Positions 43,568 through 55,006 are shown, counted from the first letter of the stretch. The stretch: 64,000 nt of DNA from Nilaparvata lugens (GCF_014356525.2 NC_052518.1:102606767-102670766); one strand, 5' to 3'. Program-made: numbers and translations. The notes: a model not told the origin generated them from the sequence alone.

Positions 43568-44462
43568 ACTTTCCTTGCCCTACCACCATAGGTAAGGAAA
43601 GTATTGCTTTCCAAAAAAATTAAGGTACCCTAATTTCAAGTTTTCTATACGTTTCAAGGTCCCCTGAGTCCAAAACATGATTTTTGGGTGTTGTTCTGTG
43701 TGTGTGTGTATGTCTGTGAACACGATAACTCCATTCCTAATTAACCGATTGACTTGAAATTTCAAACTTAAGGTCCTTATACCATGAGGATTCGACAATA
43801 AGAAATTCAATAAAATTCAATTCAAGATTGCAGAAAAAAGGGCAGATAATTACTAAAAACCCATGTTTTTCACGTTTTTCTTGAAAACGGCTCTAACGAT
43901 TTTCTTCAAATTTATACCATGGATAGCTATTTATAAGCCCTATCAACTGACATGAGTCTCATTTCTGAGAAAATTGCAGGAGCTCCGTAATATTCTTGAG
44001 AAAAATGGCGGATAGTTACTAAAAAACCATGTTTTCACAATTTTCTCAAAAATGACATTACCGATTTTTTCAAATTCATACCCTGTTTAGTTACTTATTA
44101 TCAGCTCTATCAACTGGCATGAGTCTTTTTCCTGAGAAACTAAAGGGGGTTCCACCCCATCCTTGAGAAATGGACTTTGTAACCTCCTTCTCGTGCATGA
44201 GGTAGGTAGGTAGAGCAGTTCATAAAAAGAACATATAGTCGAGATATTTCGTCTGTAGAACAGCTGTTTTGACGACTTTTAAAATAATCATCGGATTTCA
44301 CAATTTAGACAAAGGAAAAATTAGTCTGAAAGCAATTGTATATACACATATACAGTAGTCTGATCGTAGTTTCAAATATGTTGCCGCCAATCGTCATTAT
44401 GTTATTCCCCTAAATTATTCTCGTTTAAGAATGGGGCTTACAGTACAATGAGCAAGGAAAGT
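43568..44462. mobile_element. Transposon-like element with ACTTTCCTTGC ends
   Basis: The left end ACTTTCCTTGCCC and right end GCAAGGAAAGT are inverted. A subterminal GGTAAGGAAAGTATTGCTTT repeats the end motif. The interior contains two similar blocks (CAATTTTCTCAAAAATG / ACGTTTTTCTTGAAAACGG followed by CTATCAACTGACATGAGTC). No transposase frame is seen. Confidence 0.6.
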
Positions 44463-44484
44463 TGTGTGAGTGTGCCACACCAGA

Positions 44485-44612
44485 TTTTTTCATATGAATC
44501 CCAATCAGTTCAAGAAGGCATGTAAGCAGCTTCACCCAATGTAGACACCTATTTTTCCCATGCTAGACCTCATCAACTTACATAGAGTAGCATATTAAGT
44601 AGTGACTACTTT
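44485..44612. repeat. 125-bp direct repeat flanking a transposon (right)
   Basis: Second copy of the 43443-43567 sequence. It is far too long for a target duplication, so recombination or element capture is more likely. Confidence 0.8.
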
Positions 44613-45520
44613 TTTTCTTAGATTTTTTATCCTTCTTCTCATTATTATTCGTAATTCTCAGCATAATATAATTCACATCATTATTGGAATGTTATTTATA
44701 ATTTCTTGATTCCTCTCCTATTATTTTCTCATATTGTATATGGTTCTAGTATATAGTATAGTCTCTAGTATATAGTATAGTCTCTAGTATTCAGTATATT
44801 TAGTTTCTCATACGGTAACATTTTTTAAAATACAATATTTTTTCCTTGTTTCTTTCTTTCAATTTTCAATTTCTTTGTAAAGTGATTATTGCAATTTTTT
44901 TGATTGAGGAGCAATTTTGGGATTTCCCGTATGCTCCCATATTGTTGTAGATAAATAAATAAACAATGACAGTAGAGCTCAATCTTCATTGGCAAACAGA
45001 TAATGGCCAATCGTATGGCTTCAACCGCGGAATAATCATATCAGTAGTGCTTCTCTACTCTGTGCTTCAACTACACTATATACTTTGCTATTCAATGTTC
45101 AAACATTCAGTTTACTAGAGATCAATAATGTTGTAACAACTGAAACTAGTATCTCAAACTGAATCAATAAATTAGTGGTGTTGACAAGATCTAGTGTAGT
45201 TTTCATTCACTATGGGATTGCACTTTCTTTTCTTTTGGTGATGGCAGACTGTGTCTATGGTATTTTTCATTGTTTTATTGAACTGAAAATGAAACTGAAA
45301 TTTTATTCACATGTTTTCACAAATATCGAAAATTTGCATTTTTCATGAAATCCATAATGTAATTATCATAAATTTTGGAAATTAATTAAATAATTGTTTG
45401 GTTATTTAGATGGGAGTAGCCTAGTAGGGACAATATAAGATTGAAAGTGATACAATATCTGTATTTTGCGCCTCATTCAGGTCTCAATCTGTCAATTAGA
45501 AAAAAAACTTCCAATATAAA
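44613..45520. other. AT-rich sequence, no gene seen
   Basis: Short TATAGTATAGTCTCTAG repeats at about 44750-44800. Nothing else supported. Confidence 0.4.
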
Positions 45521-45772
45521 TATGTAATCAGTAATATTACTGTACAGGCTGCAAAATAAGATTCAAAAATTGGTCTTACATATGTAATTGCCGGTTTCCA
45601 ACATTTATTTATTTATTTATTTATTCAACTTCCAACGGTACAACACTAATTTTACATAAAAAAATTTATTTTTTAAAATATTTCACTAATTTCCACAATT
45701 TCACTAACATAAATATGTAATCAGTAATATTACTGTACATGCTGCAAAATAAGATACAAAAATTGGTCTTAC
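45521..45772. repeat. 60-bp direct repeat around a retroelement tail
   Basis: ATGTAATCAGTAATATTACT ... ATTGGTCTTACAT is found at 45521-45580 and 45716-45772. Between them is a minus-strand non-LTR 3' tail (TTTATTTATTTATTTATTCA at about 45604). Confidence 0.7.
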
Positions 45773-46128
45773 ATGAATATCATTTTCAACTTTCCTACAT
45801 GCTTATGCAACTTAAGAAAATGTGTTGACTTGGGCCAAACGATTAGGCTACAACTAAGTAAGGAGCTCAAATTTATGCAGCGCTTATTTTATGTTGTCTA
45901 GGCCAGAATAATTAGGATAACCATGTCAAAGTAACACTTTTAAGCTGGATGCAATTTACTCTTTATTGTGAGGAAAGTGCTCAATGTACAATCTCAGGTT
46001 TTATCCTTGAAAATTTGATTTTTCAGAAACACACAGATAGGATATTTCAGTTGAAAATATAGTTTATAATAAATGGTTTAATATAATTACAATAAAATAT
46101 TCGTGGATTTGAATAAATAAAACAATAA

Positions 46129-46330
46129 TCTTTCAAGTTAAAAACAGCAGATTACTCCATATAATTTCTCCTAAATAAGTATGAATCTTTTGAAACTTTG
46201 AACATTGTTATTGTTATAACAATATAATAAGACAATAAACTTTCAAGTTAAAAACAACAGATTATTGCACCTAATTTCTCCAAAGTAGATATGATTCTTT
46301 TAAAAATTTTGAATATTGTTATAACAATAT
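46129..46330. repeat. ~110-bp tandem duplication
   Basis: CTTTCAAGTTAAAAACA(G/A)CAG ... GTTATAACAATATAATAA occurs twice in a row (46129 and 46231). Confidence 0.7.
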
Positions 46331-46374
46331 AATAAAGCATCTTGGTTAATTTGATATTATATTAATAAAATACT

Positions 46375-46575
46375 AGAATATTGTGTAAAAATATCACGAA
46401 TTTATTAAAAAATTACAAACATGTTTTAACATCTATGGTGTCATCTTCAGTATGGCAATTCAAAACTTGAAATTGAATTGTCACACTGTAGGTGAGACCA
46501 TTTAGGTGTTGAATCATGTTTGTAACTTTTTAATTAAATCGTGATATTTTTAGAAGATATTCTAGTGTTTTACTA
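46375..46575 (-). mobile_element. Inverted element with degenerate hammerhead-like motif
   Basis: AAAATATCACGAATTTATTAA near 46390 and the complement AATTAAATCGTGATATTTTT near 46535 are inverted. The minus strand at 46425-46455 reads CTGAAGAT, a weak GACA/TGTT stem, then AAAAC where GAAAC is expected. It resembles the Penelope terminal motif. Confidence 0.4.
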
Positions 46576-46614
46576 TGGATAAATATCACTATATCTCACC
46601 AAAAACAGTATATT

Positions 46615-46765
46615 ATTATTGAAAAAACACAGTTTTTTTTTGTCACATACACATTTAATAGACATTAATCTGTATTAAAGATTTGTTTTCTGTACTACAG
46701 ATGACATTAATCTATATTAATGTCTAATAAATGGATGTGTCAAAATAAAACTGTTTTTCCAATTA
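46615..46765. repeat. Short palindrome (~150 bp)
   Basis: GAAAAAACACAGTTTTTTTT ... CATTAATCTGTATTAA and its complement ending AAAACTGTTTTTCCAA. Probably a small MITE. Confidence 0.6.
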
Positions 46766-46970
46766 TGGAAAAATTCCACAATATCAATTCCCATTCAGCA
46801 AATTTTATGATTTATATATTATATTGATGATTCTTTGAAACATATTGAAAAACGTTGCACTATAGGCCTACCATTCTTTGAAAAAATAATCTCAAACATA
46901 ATTTGTAGTTTTTGGGGTGAAAACAGAACTTTTTAAAAAATATAATATAGTAGATAATTAAACCTACTCT

Positions 46971-47318
46971 ATAGTGAGGTCCACGTGGAAAAAGATAGGA
47001 GAATAACGTTGCCGAACTTCTGTCTTGTCAATGCCTTCTATAGACGGTGGGTGATACAGGTGTAATATCAACTGTTCATTCTCGTTTAAAATAATCAATT
47101 ATATTTTATGAAGCAATAAATTATATTTTTCAATAATTTTATAATGAATTTACTTAACTAAGATCAAATATTTTGTTAATTATTAATTCTATATTGTTAA
47201 AAGACGATCTAGAAAAAGAGCAAAGCGAGAAAGAGATAGCGGTATCCGCTTTGTTGAATGATAGACAAGGATAGCTATATCATTGCTGATCAAACACTAT
47301 AACGTGGACCTCACTATA
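46971..47318. mobile_element. MITE family D
   Basis: TATAGTGAGGTCCACGTGGA and ATAACGTGGACCTCACTATA terminal repeats; 348 bp. The interior matches the 23476 and 61808 copies (GAGAAAGAGATAGCGGTATC on the complementary strand). Confidence 0.8.
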
Positions 47319-47329
47319 TTTTCACACAG

Positions 47330-48518
47330 AAAACCGGCGCATCCATCAAATATGTAAGCGAAATGGTGGGAAGAAAAGAAAAACTATAGCTTTCGGGTTT
47401 TATTTAACATAAAAAATTATTTATTTAATACGAATATTCAAATATGTAACGGTGCGAAACGGAAAACAAATGTAAATGAGATAAAAGGGAAGATTACAAT
47501 TATAACCAACTATCAAAATTTCTGATTATAATAATCAGATAATAATTTAAGGGCTACTCGCTTGCTGATCTGTGGTCGTTCAGGTTTTTCAAATTAAAAA
47601 CAAAATTATTATTTAGAATTATGGGTCTGAAAAGAAAAAAATGTACAATGAACTATTATCTTAATTTACCTTGAAAATTGTCCCTTGGCCTGATCCTCAA
47701 AGGTCCAGTTAAAACACTCCCGACTTTAAATAAATCAAATTTTCAAATTTATTTCAAATTTATTATTTCCTCAAAAAATACATTCACAGAAACAGAAAAA
47801 TTACATTAGTCTATGAAGAAATATCTCCCTGCAAAGGTAAAAACCTGAGCGCAGGAAGGAGTCTATATAAATTCTGATCACAACAAAGCAGCAAGAAGGC
47901 GAACTATTCTAAGCAAAAACAATGCATAAACTATTTTGATTATTTTTCTTATGTGAAATATATTTCAACATTTATATATTCACTTATATTATATATATAT
48001 TAATTTTATTTTTCTACATTATTAAGTATTATTTAATATATATATATAAAAAAAAACTTCTGCCAGTTGATTGAATCAAAAACATCAGCTTTCCCTACAA
48101 GATCAAATCCTGAAAATACAATTATGTTGGTTTAAACTGCCCGAACTGTGACAGCCTATAATAATTGAATTCTCAAGACAGAATCCTTCAGTTAAGCAAT
48201 GCCTAAACTATACTTCTCAAACGGTTTAAAGAATACGGGCCTCGAAAGAAAAATTCAAAATCTATTTATGTGAAAAAACATGCAGCCTTGATTAACAGAC
48301 CAAAAGTCGACTCACTGTTGTTTGTATAGCATGGAGCTAAAAACCATAATATTGCCTTCACGAAACGTGATAAAACACACGTTTCATCTTTGTACATTGG
48401 AGATCTTCTCGCTTTATCAATTACATTTAATAATTAAATCCGCGACCAGATTTCCAATTCACAAAATAATATTTCAATAAAATTGAATGGGTTTTGATGT
48501 CAAACCCATGTTTGACAC
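47330..48518. mobile_element. Family J element (copy 4), with nested retroelement
   Basis: Has the family words CTGATCTGTGGTCGTTCAGG, TTGTCCCTTGGCCTGATCCT, AACTGCCCGAACTGTGAC, TTCACGAAACGTGATAAAAC and the right end GGGTTTTGATGTCAAACCCA. It is split at ACTTTAAATAAAT (about 47735) by a retroelement tail. Confidence 0.75.
47745..48045 (-). mobile_element. Non-LTR 3' end inserted in family J copy 4
   Basis: The CAAATTTATTTCAAATTTAT tail and the conserved 3' hairpin region CTGCAAAGGTAAAAACCTGAGCGCAGG (about 47831-47858). Family J sequence resumes at AAACTTCTGCCAG near 48055. An AT repeat (47990-48040) lies at its end. Confidence 0.6.
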
Positions 48519-48560
48519 ACTAATCATGTAGAAGACACATTATAAGAAATTTTTGAAATT

Positions 48561-48728
48561 ATAACTGTTGTGTATAATATTGTAAACTATCTTATATTTT
48601 CTGTAATTGATGTAGTAGTTTTAGTTTTTTGGGGAAAATAAACATTTATTTATTTGCAAATAAAATTTTTGTGGAAGGTTTTTTATAAAATGAGTTGGGT
48701 TTTGACAATAATTTAGTGCAAACATAAA
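48561..48728. repeat. ~170-bp direct repeat (left copy)
   Basis: ATAACTGTTGTGTATAATAT ... GACAATAATTTAGTGCAAAC recurs at 50246-50422. It contains a retroelement-like AATAAACATTTATTTATTTG block. Confidence 0.75.
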
Positions 48729-48742
48729 TAGCTCATAGCTAT

Positions 48743-49254
48743 AACACAAGAAATTGTCATAGGATTGATATTCCCTATCATAGGTTATCCAAAACAGCCA
48801 AAAGTTATGATACATTTGGTATAAAAATTTGCAATAAATTACCTACAGATTTAATATTAGAGACAGAAAAGAAATTTAAGACGAGATTATTGAATTGGCT
48901 TGTGATAAATCCTTTTTATAGTGTTGAAGAGTTCTTCGAGAGTGAAATAATTGTTGCTTAGAGTTAAGAGGTTTCTATTTGTATTTATATATTGTTCTAA
49001 AGGCTCAAGTTGTGCCGTAAGGAATATGTTTTTTACATTCAAATGAATATTATTAATGTATTTAAAAATCCAATTGACTTACAGTTTACTTAGGTACTGT
49101 ATTATTTTCAAGACTCAGTAATGTAATTTTGTATGTACAGTTGCTGTAAAATTTGATTTTATCTTTTGTCTTACTGTATTCAATATTTGACTTTGCCTAT
49201 TGTTCTAGGAATTTAACGGCAATAAAATCATATTTATTTATTTTATTTATTTAA
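48743..49254 (+). pseudogene. Non-LTR retrotransposon C-terminus and 3' end
   Basis: Open for 73 codons (48743-48961): NTRNCHRIDIPYHRLSKTAK, then YDTFGIKICNKLPTDLI, then LLNWLVINPFYSVEEFFES and a stop. The final block matches the minus-strand fragment in Mitf intron 2 (25836-26081). The 3' UTR ends GGCAATAAAATCATATTTAT with an ATTT-rich tail. A MITE begins directly after it. Confidence 0.85.
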
Positions 49255-50247
49255 TAGTCCAGTCAATATAGACATAAAAAAGGGGGTGTGCTTGAAATTT
49301 ATATTGTAGTTCTGATTTTTTAATATATTATTCGGGTACATAAGAGAAGTCCAGAACCAATTTCTTCATGCAAAATCGGCCATTTTTTGTGTATTGGAAT
49401 ATGGGCTTAAGTACCGGTACACTCAACAATAAATCTTCCACTTTTCGACCGTATTTGACTTATGCTGCATGATTTTGGACCGCCTTGACGAGCCGAGAAG
49501 AATGAAGTGTAGCACGATGAAATCTGAGCATTGTGTCAGAAGTTATAAGTGTTTGAAATTTTGATCCTTGAGGTGTCCTTAAGCGCGCCTCTCCACTAGG
49601 AAATACTGAAATGAAGTGTATCTATTGAGTGATTCTCATAGAACATAATCTTATGAACTTATGTCATTGTGCGAAATATCAATGTGAAGACTATGTAGTT
49701 GGTGATGATGGATGAAGCTGAAAATTAGGTGTTTTTCACAATACAAGGAGCATTGTTGTCAGGTGTACCTGGAAATCTATATGAGATAGAGCGCTCTACC
49801 TGATCTCAGATTGTAGAGCACAAAAATACGCCCAGAGGGATTTTGAATTATACATCTAAATGGTAACAATCGGAAGATATTGTTGATCAAAAACTAGAAT
49901 TCTTAAAAATTCATTTTTTCTTCAAATTTCACTCATTTTTGAAAAATCATAACTCAGTACTCATTGGAGATAGAGAGTTCCGAATGATCTCATTTTATTC
50001 AGAATTTCATATTCTAGAAAAAAGGCGGGAGCAAATTTTTCTGTCTGATTACGAGATTTGGCAGAAATAGCTGAAAACTGGAAAATGAGCTGAAAATACG
50101 AGGATTTTGGGCCACTCTGTATCTAGCACAAGGAAATTTAGCATGAAGAAATTGGTTCTGGACTTCTCTCATGTACCCAAATAATATATTAAAAAATCAG
50201 AACTACAATTTAAATTGCATGCACCAATGTATATAGTGACTGGACTA
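49255..50247. mobile_element. ~1-kb palindromic MITE family M
   Basis: Inverted ends TAGTCCAGTCAATATAGACA and the complement ending TGACTGGACTA, with TA at both borders. The outer 130 bp of each arm (GTCCAGAACCAATTTCTTCA) are inverted; the middle is unpaired. No ORF. Confidence 0.8.
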
Positions 50248-50422
50248 TAACTGTTGTGTGTAATTATTGTAAACTATCTAGGCTAATATTTTCTGTAATT
50301 GATGTAGTAGTTTTAGTTTTTTTGGGGGGTAAATAAACATTTATTTATTTGCAAATAAAATTGTTGTGGGAGGTTTTTTATAAAATGAGTTGGGTTTTGA
50401 CAATAATTTAGTGCAAACATAA
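50246..50422. repeat. ~170-bp direct repeat (right copy)
   Basis: Second copy of the 48561-48728 repeat. The pair brackets the retroelement fragment plus MITE M. Confidence 0.75.
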
Positions 50423-50900
50423 AGTGAATGTTGTGATGCATAGTGGGAACCACTACGTAGCGGCAATCGAGCACAAAATATGTTGACAAAGAGCAAGTTT
50501 CCCACATTACTTGAAGATTACTGTGCATCAAGGACACAAACTGAGCATGAGCCTTCAATCAAAATAAAGCTCTGAATGAATGACCCTCTTTACGTAACAA
50601 TCATATTGTTAGACAGCATCCAGTTACTATTTCCTGTCACTTTATTACTGAATCAAAACAATCATAAATGAGTCATGAATGAGATAAATTTGTGTTTAAC
50701 TATACCAATCGCCTCTTCTCTGCCTCAGGGGGAACTGAATAAGTATTTATTTGCTGATAATTGACACAATGATGTAATATGGAATTAAATAAATCTATAC
50801 ACGGTGATTCTTAATTATGGTAAAATAACGTGATAGTAGAGGTAAAAATAAGAAAAAAAGTTCTCATAAACATATATCCATAAACGCTTCATTAGCGAGC
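50423..50900. other. Sequence with no recognised feature
   Basis: Ordinary intron or intergenic sequence. No exon or repeat identified. Confidence 0.4.
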
Positions 50901-50902
50901 TA

Positions 50903-51425
50903 TACAGGGTGAAAGATTTCGCCCGGGATTCAGTTCCTCTGGTGAAATACACCGATGCTGAATTGTTTGGGGACTAGTTTTTAAAAGACGTATGGTGGAT
51001 TCATATGGAAAAATATCTGAAAAATTGAATAAAACTAGTCTGGAAGCTGTAGTGTGAGTAGTTTTTGAGAAAAAAGTTAAAATATGCACAAAATCTAAGT
51101 AGAAAAACACAGACTTCTACGTTTGATGCCCAATAACTTTCTTTAATGACCAGTAAACAAATAATTTTGTAGTGTAATGTACTACATTAGAATACATTTT
51201 ATTCAACTTTTATTTAAATTTAGTTTACACAGCTTACATAATTCTTTTCAGAATTAAATTCTCTACAATTTTTATTTTGAAAAATTATTTGTTTACTGGT
51301 CATTAAAGAAAGTTATTGGGCATCAAACGTAGAAGTCTGTGTTTTTCTACTTGGATTTTGTGCATATTTTAACTTTTTTCTCAAAAATTTTAACTTTACT
51401 TACACTACAGCTTCCAGACTAGTTT
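50903..51425. mobile_element. Palindromic element related to family L
   Basis: TACAGGGTGAAAGATTTCGC opens it. AAAACACAGACTTCTACGTT and TTTAATGACCAGTAAACAAA at 51104-51155 are mirrored at 51290-51345, and ACTAGTCTGGAAGCTGTAGT at 51038 is mirrored near 51405. The right end lies against the Helitron-like element. Confidence 0.7.
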
Positions 51426-52354
51426 TATATATAAAAGCGAAATGGCACTCACTCACTCACTCACTGACTGACTGACTCACTGACTCACTCACTCGCAGAA
51501 CTAAAAATCTACCGGACCAAAAATGTTAAAATTCGGTAAGTATGTTTAGTTGGCCCTTTAGAGGCGCACTAAGAACGGATTTGAAAAAAAAATCCAAAGA
51601 TACGCCCAAAATTTGCGTTTTTACAGCGTTTTCTCAGCTTTATCGAGAACAAATGAACATAGAATGTTCAAATTTAGTATAGAAGCTCAGCTAGGGTATA
51701 ATAATGTTGTGTTAGAAGGAATTTGCAATAACGTCAAAGATACGCCCAAAATTAGCGTTTTTTGCTTTTTCTCAGATTTATCGAGAACAGATAAACAGAA
51801 ATTGTTCAAATTTAGTACAGAAGCTAAGCAAGGGTGTAATAATGTTGTGTTAGAAGGAATTTGAAATAACGCCAAAGATACTCCCAAAATCTGCGTTTTT
51901 TGCGCTTTCTCATCTTTATCGAGAACAAATGAACAGAAAATGTTCAAATTTACTACAGAAGCTCAGCTGGGGTGTAATAATGTTTTGTTAGAAGGAATTA
52001 AAAATAACGTCAAAGATACACCCAAAATTAGCGTTTTTTTGCGTTTCCTCAGTTATTTAATCAAGTAATAGACAGAAAATTTTCAAATTTTGTACAGAGC
52101 TGGGGTCTAAAAATTTTGTGATGAGGTTACTTTAATATTTCATCAAAGATACGCCCAAAATCAGCGTTTTTCTCAGCTTTTCTGCGTTTTTTCAGTACTT
52201 TGATTTTCTGATGGTATGAAGCATGCTCAAATGAAAAATGCAGGCGAGCGAAGCGAGTCCGCTGATCTCATTTTTGGAAGATCCAGTCGGGGGTCCAGGA
52301 GGCGTAGCCTCCTGGCTAGACCGATATGGCAAGCGAAGCGAGCCTGTCGGCTAG
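51426..52354 (+). mobile_element. Non-autonomous Helitron-like element with internal minisatellite
   Basis: It starts TATATATAAAAGCGAAATGG followed by a CACTCACTGACT repeat. The 3' end has a strong hairpin (CCAGGAGGC / GCCTCCTGG at about 52298-52318), GCGAAGCGAG words, and terminates CTAG|T (52351-52355), the Helitron 3' rule. No terminal inverted repeats or target duplication, as expected. No Rep/helicase frame, so it depends on a partner. The 5' terminus does not show a clear TC. Confidence 0.7.
51585..52200. repeat. ~138-bp minisatellite, about 4.5 copies
   Basis: CCCAAAATTAGCGTTTTT-type starts occur at about 51604, 51744, 51882, 52021 and 52153. Each is followed by TTTATCGAGAACA and AATAATGTTGTGTTAGAAGG. 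Short frames on both strands here are the repeat unit translated. Confidence 0.85.
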
Positions 52355-52359
52355 TATGG

Positions 52360-52895
52360 TGATAAGAACAAGAGGATAAGATTTTTGGTTGTGGATTCAA
52401 ATGACTGGGAAATAAATAATAAAATCAATAATAATAATCCCTCAATCATTGGATTGCACCACTTATATACATCTCATTCAAGCACAAAAAGATTTTCAGG
52501 TTGTCAAAGATTTTTCCTGAAATAAGTTTCCAGAACAACAATGTATAATCTATTATAAGAGTGTGAGAATGGAGTAATTGAGTTGAGAAAAAACATGGAA
52601 TTGTTCAGAGTTTTTAGCACTATTTATTTGGCAATAAATGAACGAATAATTTGTAATAAGATTATTAACAAAAGGGTATTACATTTTAAAAGTAACGTAC
52701 TTGTAATTTTATTGAAATGTACATACATTTTTATATTTTGGATATCATACAAAAATCATTGTTACATTCGTTGTCTACCTAACAATGTCTGACAATGTCG
52801 TTGTCTACCTGACATTCTCAAATTTCCAACTATTTGATATATGAAATTTGGAAATTCGACTGAGTCATTATCAATATTGCAGAACCGTTCCATAA
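52360..52895. other. AT-rich sequence, no gene seen
   Basis: The frame at 52583-52792 has no recognisable domain. GTTGTCTACCTRACA is repeated at about 52771 and 52801. Confidence 0.4.
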
Positions 52896-52901
52896 TTGAA
52901 T

Positions 52902-53017
52902 AAAAACCCAAAAATATTTTGTCAAATTCTACACTGTTGTTTTATTTAGTACACGACCAAGGTTTGTGTACTAAATAAAACAACAGTGTAGAATAATTGA
53001 CAACATATTTGTGTTTT
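52902..53017. repeat. Perfect palindrome with 10-base hinge
   Basis: ATTCTACACTGTTGTTTTAT ... TAGTACAC (52926-52954) and its exact complement (52965-52993) flank GACCAAGGTT. Weaker symmetry continues to about 52902 and 53017. The 29-bp exact arms suggest a young element or a cruciform. Confidence 0.8.
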
Positions 53018-53404
53018 TATTCAAATATGAAATTTAATTATAGTATAGTTTTTATTTAAATAGTTTATATTAAAATATAATTTAAAAACTTTTAAATCAT
53101 TTAAATTCACAAAGTATTTTGAAATCTATACTATATATAGGCTGTAAAATTTTAAATTCATTATTAGTGGAAATAATGGGAATGATCATTTCAAAATTCA
53201 AAAAAAGTGTCAGTCAAACATAATATGTTGATAAGCATTGGAAATAAAAGTAGCGAACAACTATCGTATATTAACTAGTATTGCATGTTATTTGAGCTCT
53301 CTTTAAACAATCCTTTACACTATCTAATTTTTATTTTTTTCTTTCACTACGATAATTAGTTAATATTAATTTTTAGCGCTATTTACGGTATTCAATTTAG
53401 ATGT

Positions 53405-53545
53405 TTAGATTTATTTATTTAATCATTCAGAATTTCCCAACTTACAGAAAAGTACCACAGGCTTATAAGCCCAAAACGGTTCCAATTCTAATTTATACAA
53501 CAGTCCAAATGGTAGAAATACCCCAGATTAATGTATTGTATAAAA
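53405..53545 (-). mobile_element. Probable retroelement 3' end
   Basis: A TTTATTTATTTAATC tail followed by ACAGGCTTATAAGCCC. The latter hairpin-like word also occurs at 23238-23450. Confidence 0.35.
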
Positions 53546-53843
53546 ATTAATTTGTATTTAAAATATTATATTTAGAATTTTATACTAAATGCGTCCCGAC
53601 ACATAGACTCTATAGTGAGATGCTACACGATAGTTTAAGGAAATTAATCCAAGTATGTAAAGGACTTTTTTCCATATTGTAAATGTTTTTTTCATGTTAA
53701 ATGAAAATGGGTTACCTCTGACATGGGTTACATGATAAACAAAAATAAAAAAAGCCTTTTTTTATTGAGATAGAAATTATGCAGAGAACTTTCACAATTT
53801 GGAGAAGAAGAGGTTCGGAACAGGCAATGATACCTTAACCATG

Positions 53844-53982
53844 AAAGGGAGAAGAAGAAGGAGAAGGAGGAGGAGGAGAAGGAGGAGGAGAAGGAGAAGA
53901 AGGAGAGGAAGAAGAAGAAGAAGAAGAAGAAGAAGAAGAAGAAGAAGAAGAAGAAGAAGGAGAAGGAGGAGAAGAAGAAGAA

Positions 53983-54014
<32 letters not shown>

Positions 54015-54026
54015 AGAAAAAGAAGA
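53844..54026 (+). repeat. GAA/GGA polypurine microsatellite (~180 bp)
   Basis: An uninterrupted purine run on the + strand made of GAA and GGA triplets. Four overlapping open frames (poly-Arg, poly-Ser, poly-Leu, poly-Phe) arise only from the repeat. Mirror-symmetric polypurine DNA can form triplex H-DNA. Confidence 0.95.
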
Positions 54027-54598
54027 CTTCCCCAACATTCATATTCAACCTCTAGAAATTCACTTGAAAAATGTGATAAAATTATTGAGAAATGCAAAGA
54101 TAAATAATTTATTATTGATGAATAGAAACTCCTTAAACTTTTACCCCAGCTGAGCTGTAAATCTAATTTAAACTCTTCTAGCTCAGTAGTTCTTGGAATA
54201 GATAATGGAATAAATCAAATATGAATAATTAAATAGATAGGATTTATATTTGAAGCACTACAGGCCTTTATTCATAGATAATAAATTTTAATCAGTGTAG
54301 TGCCGTGATAAATATTTACATCTATATTATATTTTGTTAAACACTAGGGAAAATCTACACCGTTATCAAACAAGAAAGAATGTTCACTCCGTTAATACTA
54401 GGAATAATACACAGATTCATAGTCACTACCAGAGACTGTCAAAATCATTATAAACAGTTTTGAAATTGTTGGGCAAAAAGTGTGTTTAAACTACTGCTAC
54501 CCCTAGGCTACATGAAACATAGGTACCTGAAGCGATTTGAAACGAAGGTCCATGAACCAAAGGTCAGTACAGAATCCATTCTGAGTGAGTGAGTTTTA

Positions 54599-55006
54599 TT
54601 GACCGAGCGAAGTGAGGTCTAAGATTCAAGTCGACGGTTTGGCATTTCTCTTAATGCTTAAATGTTTGATTGTTTAAATGTTTATATGTTGCGAATTCAC
54701 GGCGAAACGCGGTAATAGATTTTCATGAAATTTGACAGGTATGTTCCTTTTTTAATTGCGCGTCGACGTATATACAAGGTTTTCGGAAATTTTGCATTTC
54801 AAGGATAATATAATAGGAAAAAGGAGCCTCCTTCATACGCCAATATAAGAGTAAAAATCAGACTATAGAATTATTCATCATAAATCAGCTGACAAGTGAT
54901 TACACAGATGTGTAGTCATTGCTGTATTTCCATAAGGTCTATAGTTTCAATCAGGTACTTGTGGATGATAATACTGCGTGAGGTCTATTGTTCACAGAAC
55001 TACTAG
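54599..55006 (-). mobile_element. Family C element, compact complete copy
   Basis: TTGACCGAGCGAAGTGAGGT ... ATTCACGGCGAAACGCGGTA ... TGCGTGAGGTCTATTGTTCA ... GAACTACTAGT. Both ends are seen in one uninterrupted 408-bp copy, inverse to the 8476 and 26401 copies. GAGGTCT occurs near both ends in the same orientation, so this is not a simple inverted-repeat element. Confidence 0.7.

Noticed and set aside
51613..51947. 83- and 86-codon frames with internal repeats
   Set aside because: These are the 138-bp Helitron minisatellite translated on both strands.
53728..54107. Long poly-Arg, poly-Leu, poly-Ser and poly-Phe open frames
   Set aside because: All come from the GAA/GGA microsatellite read in different frames; not genes.
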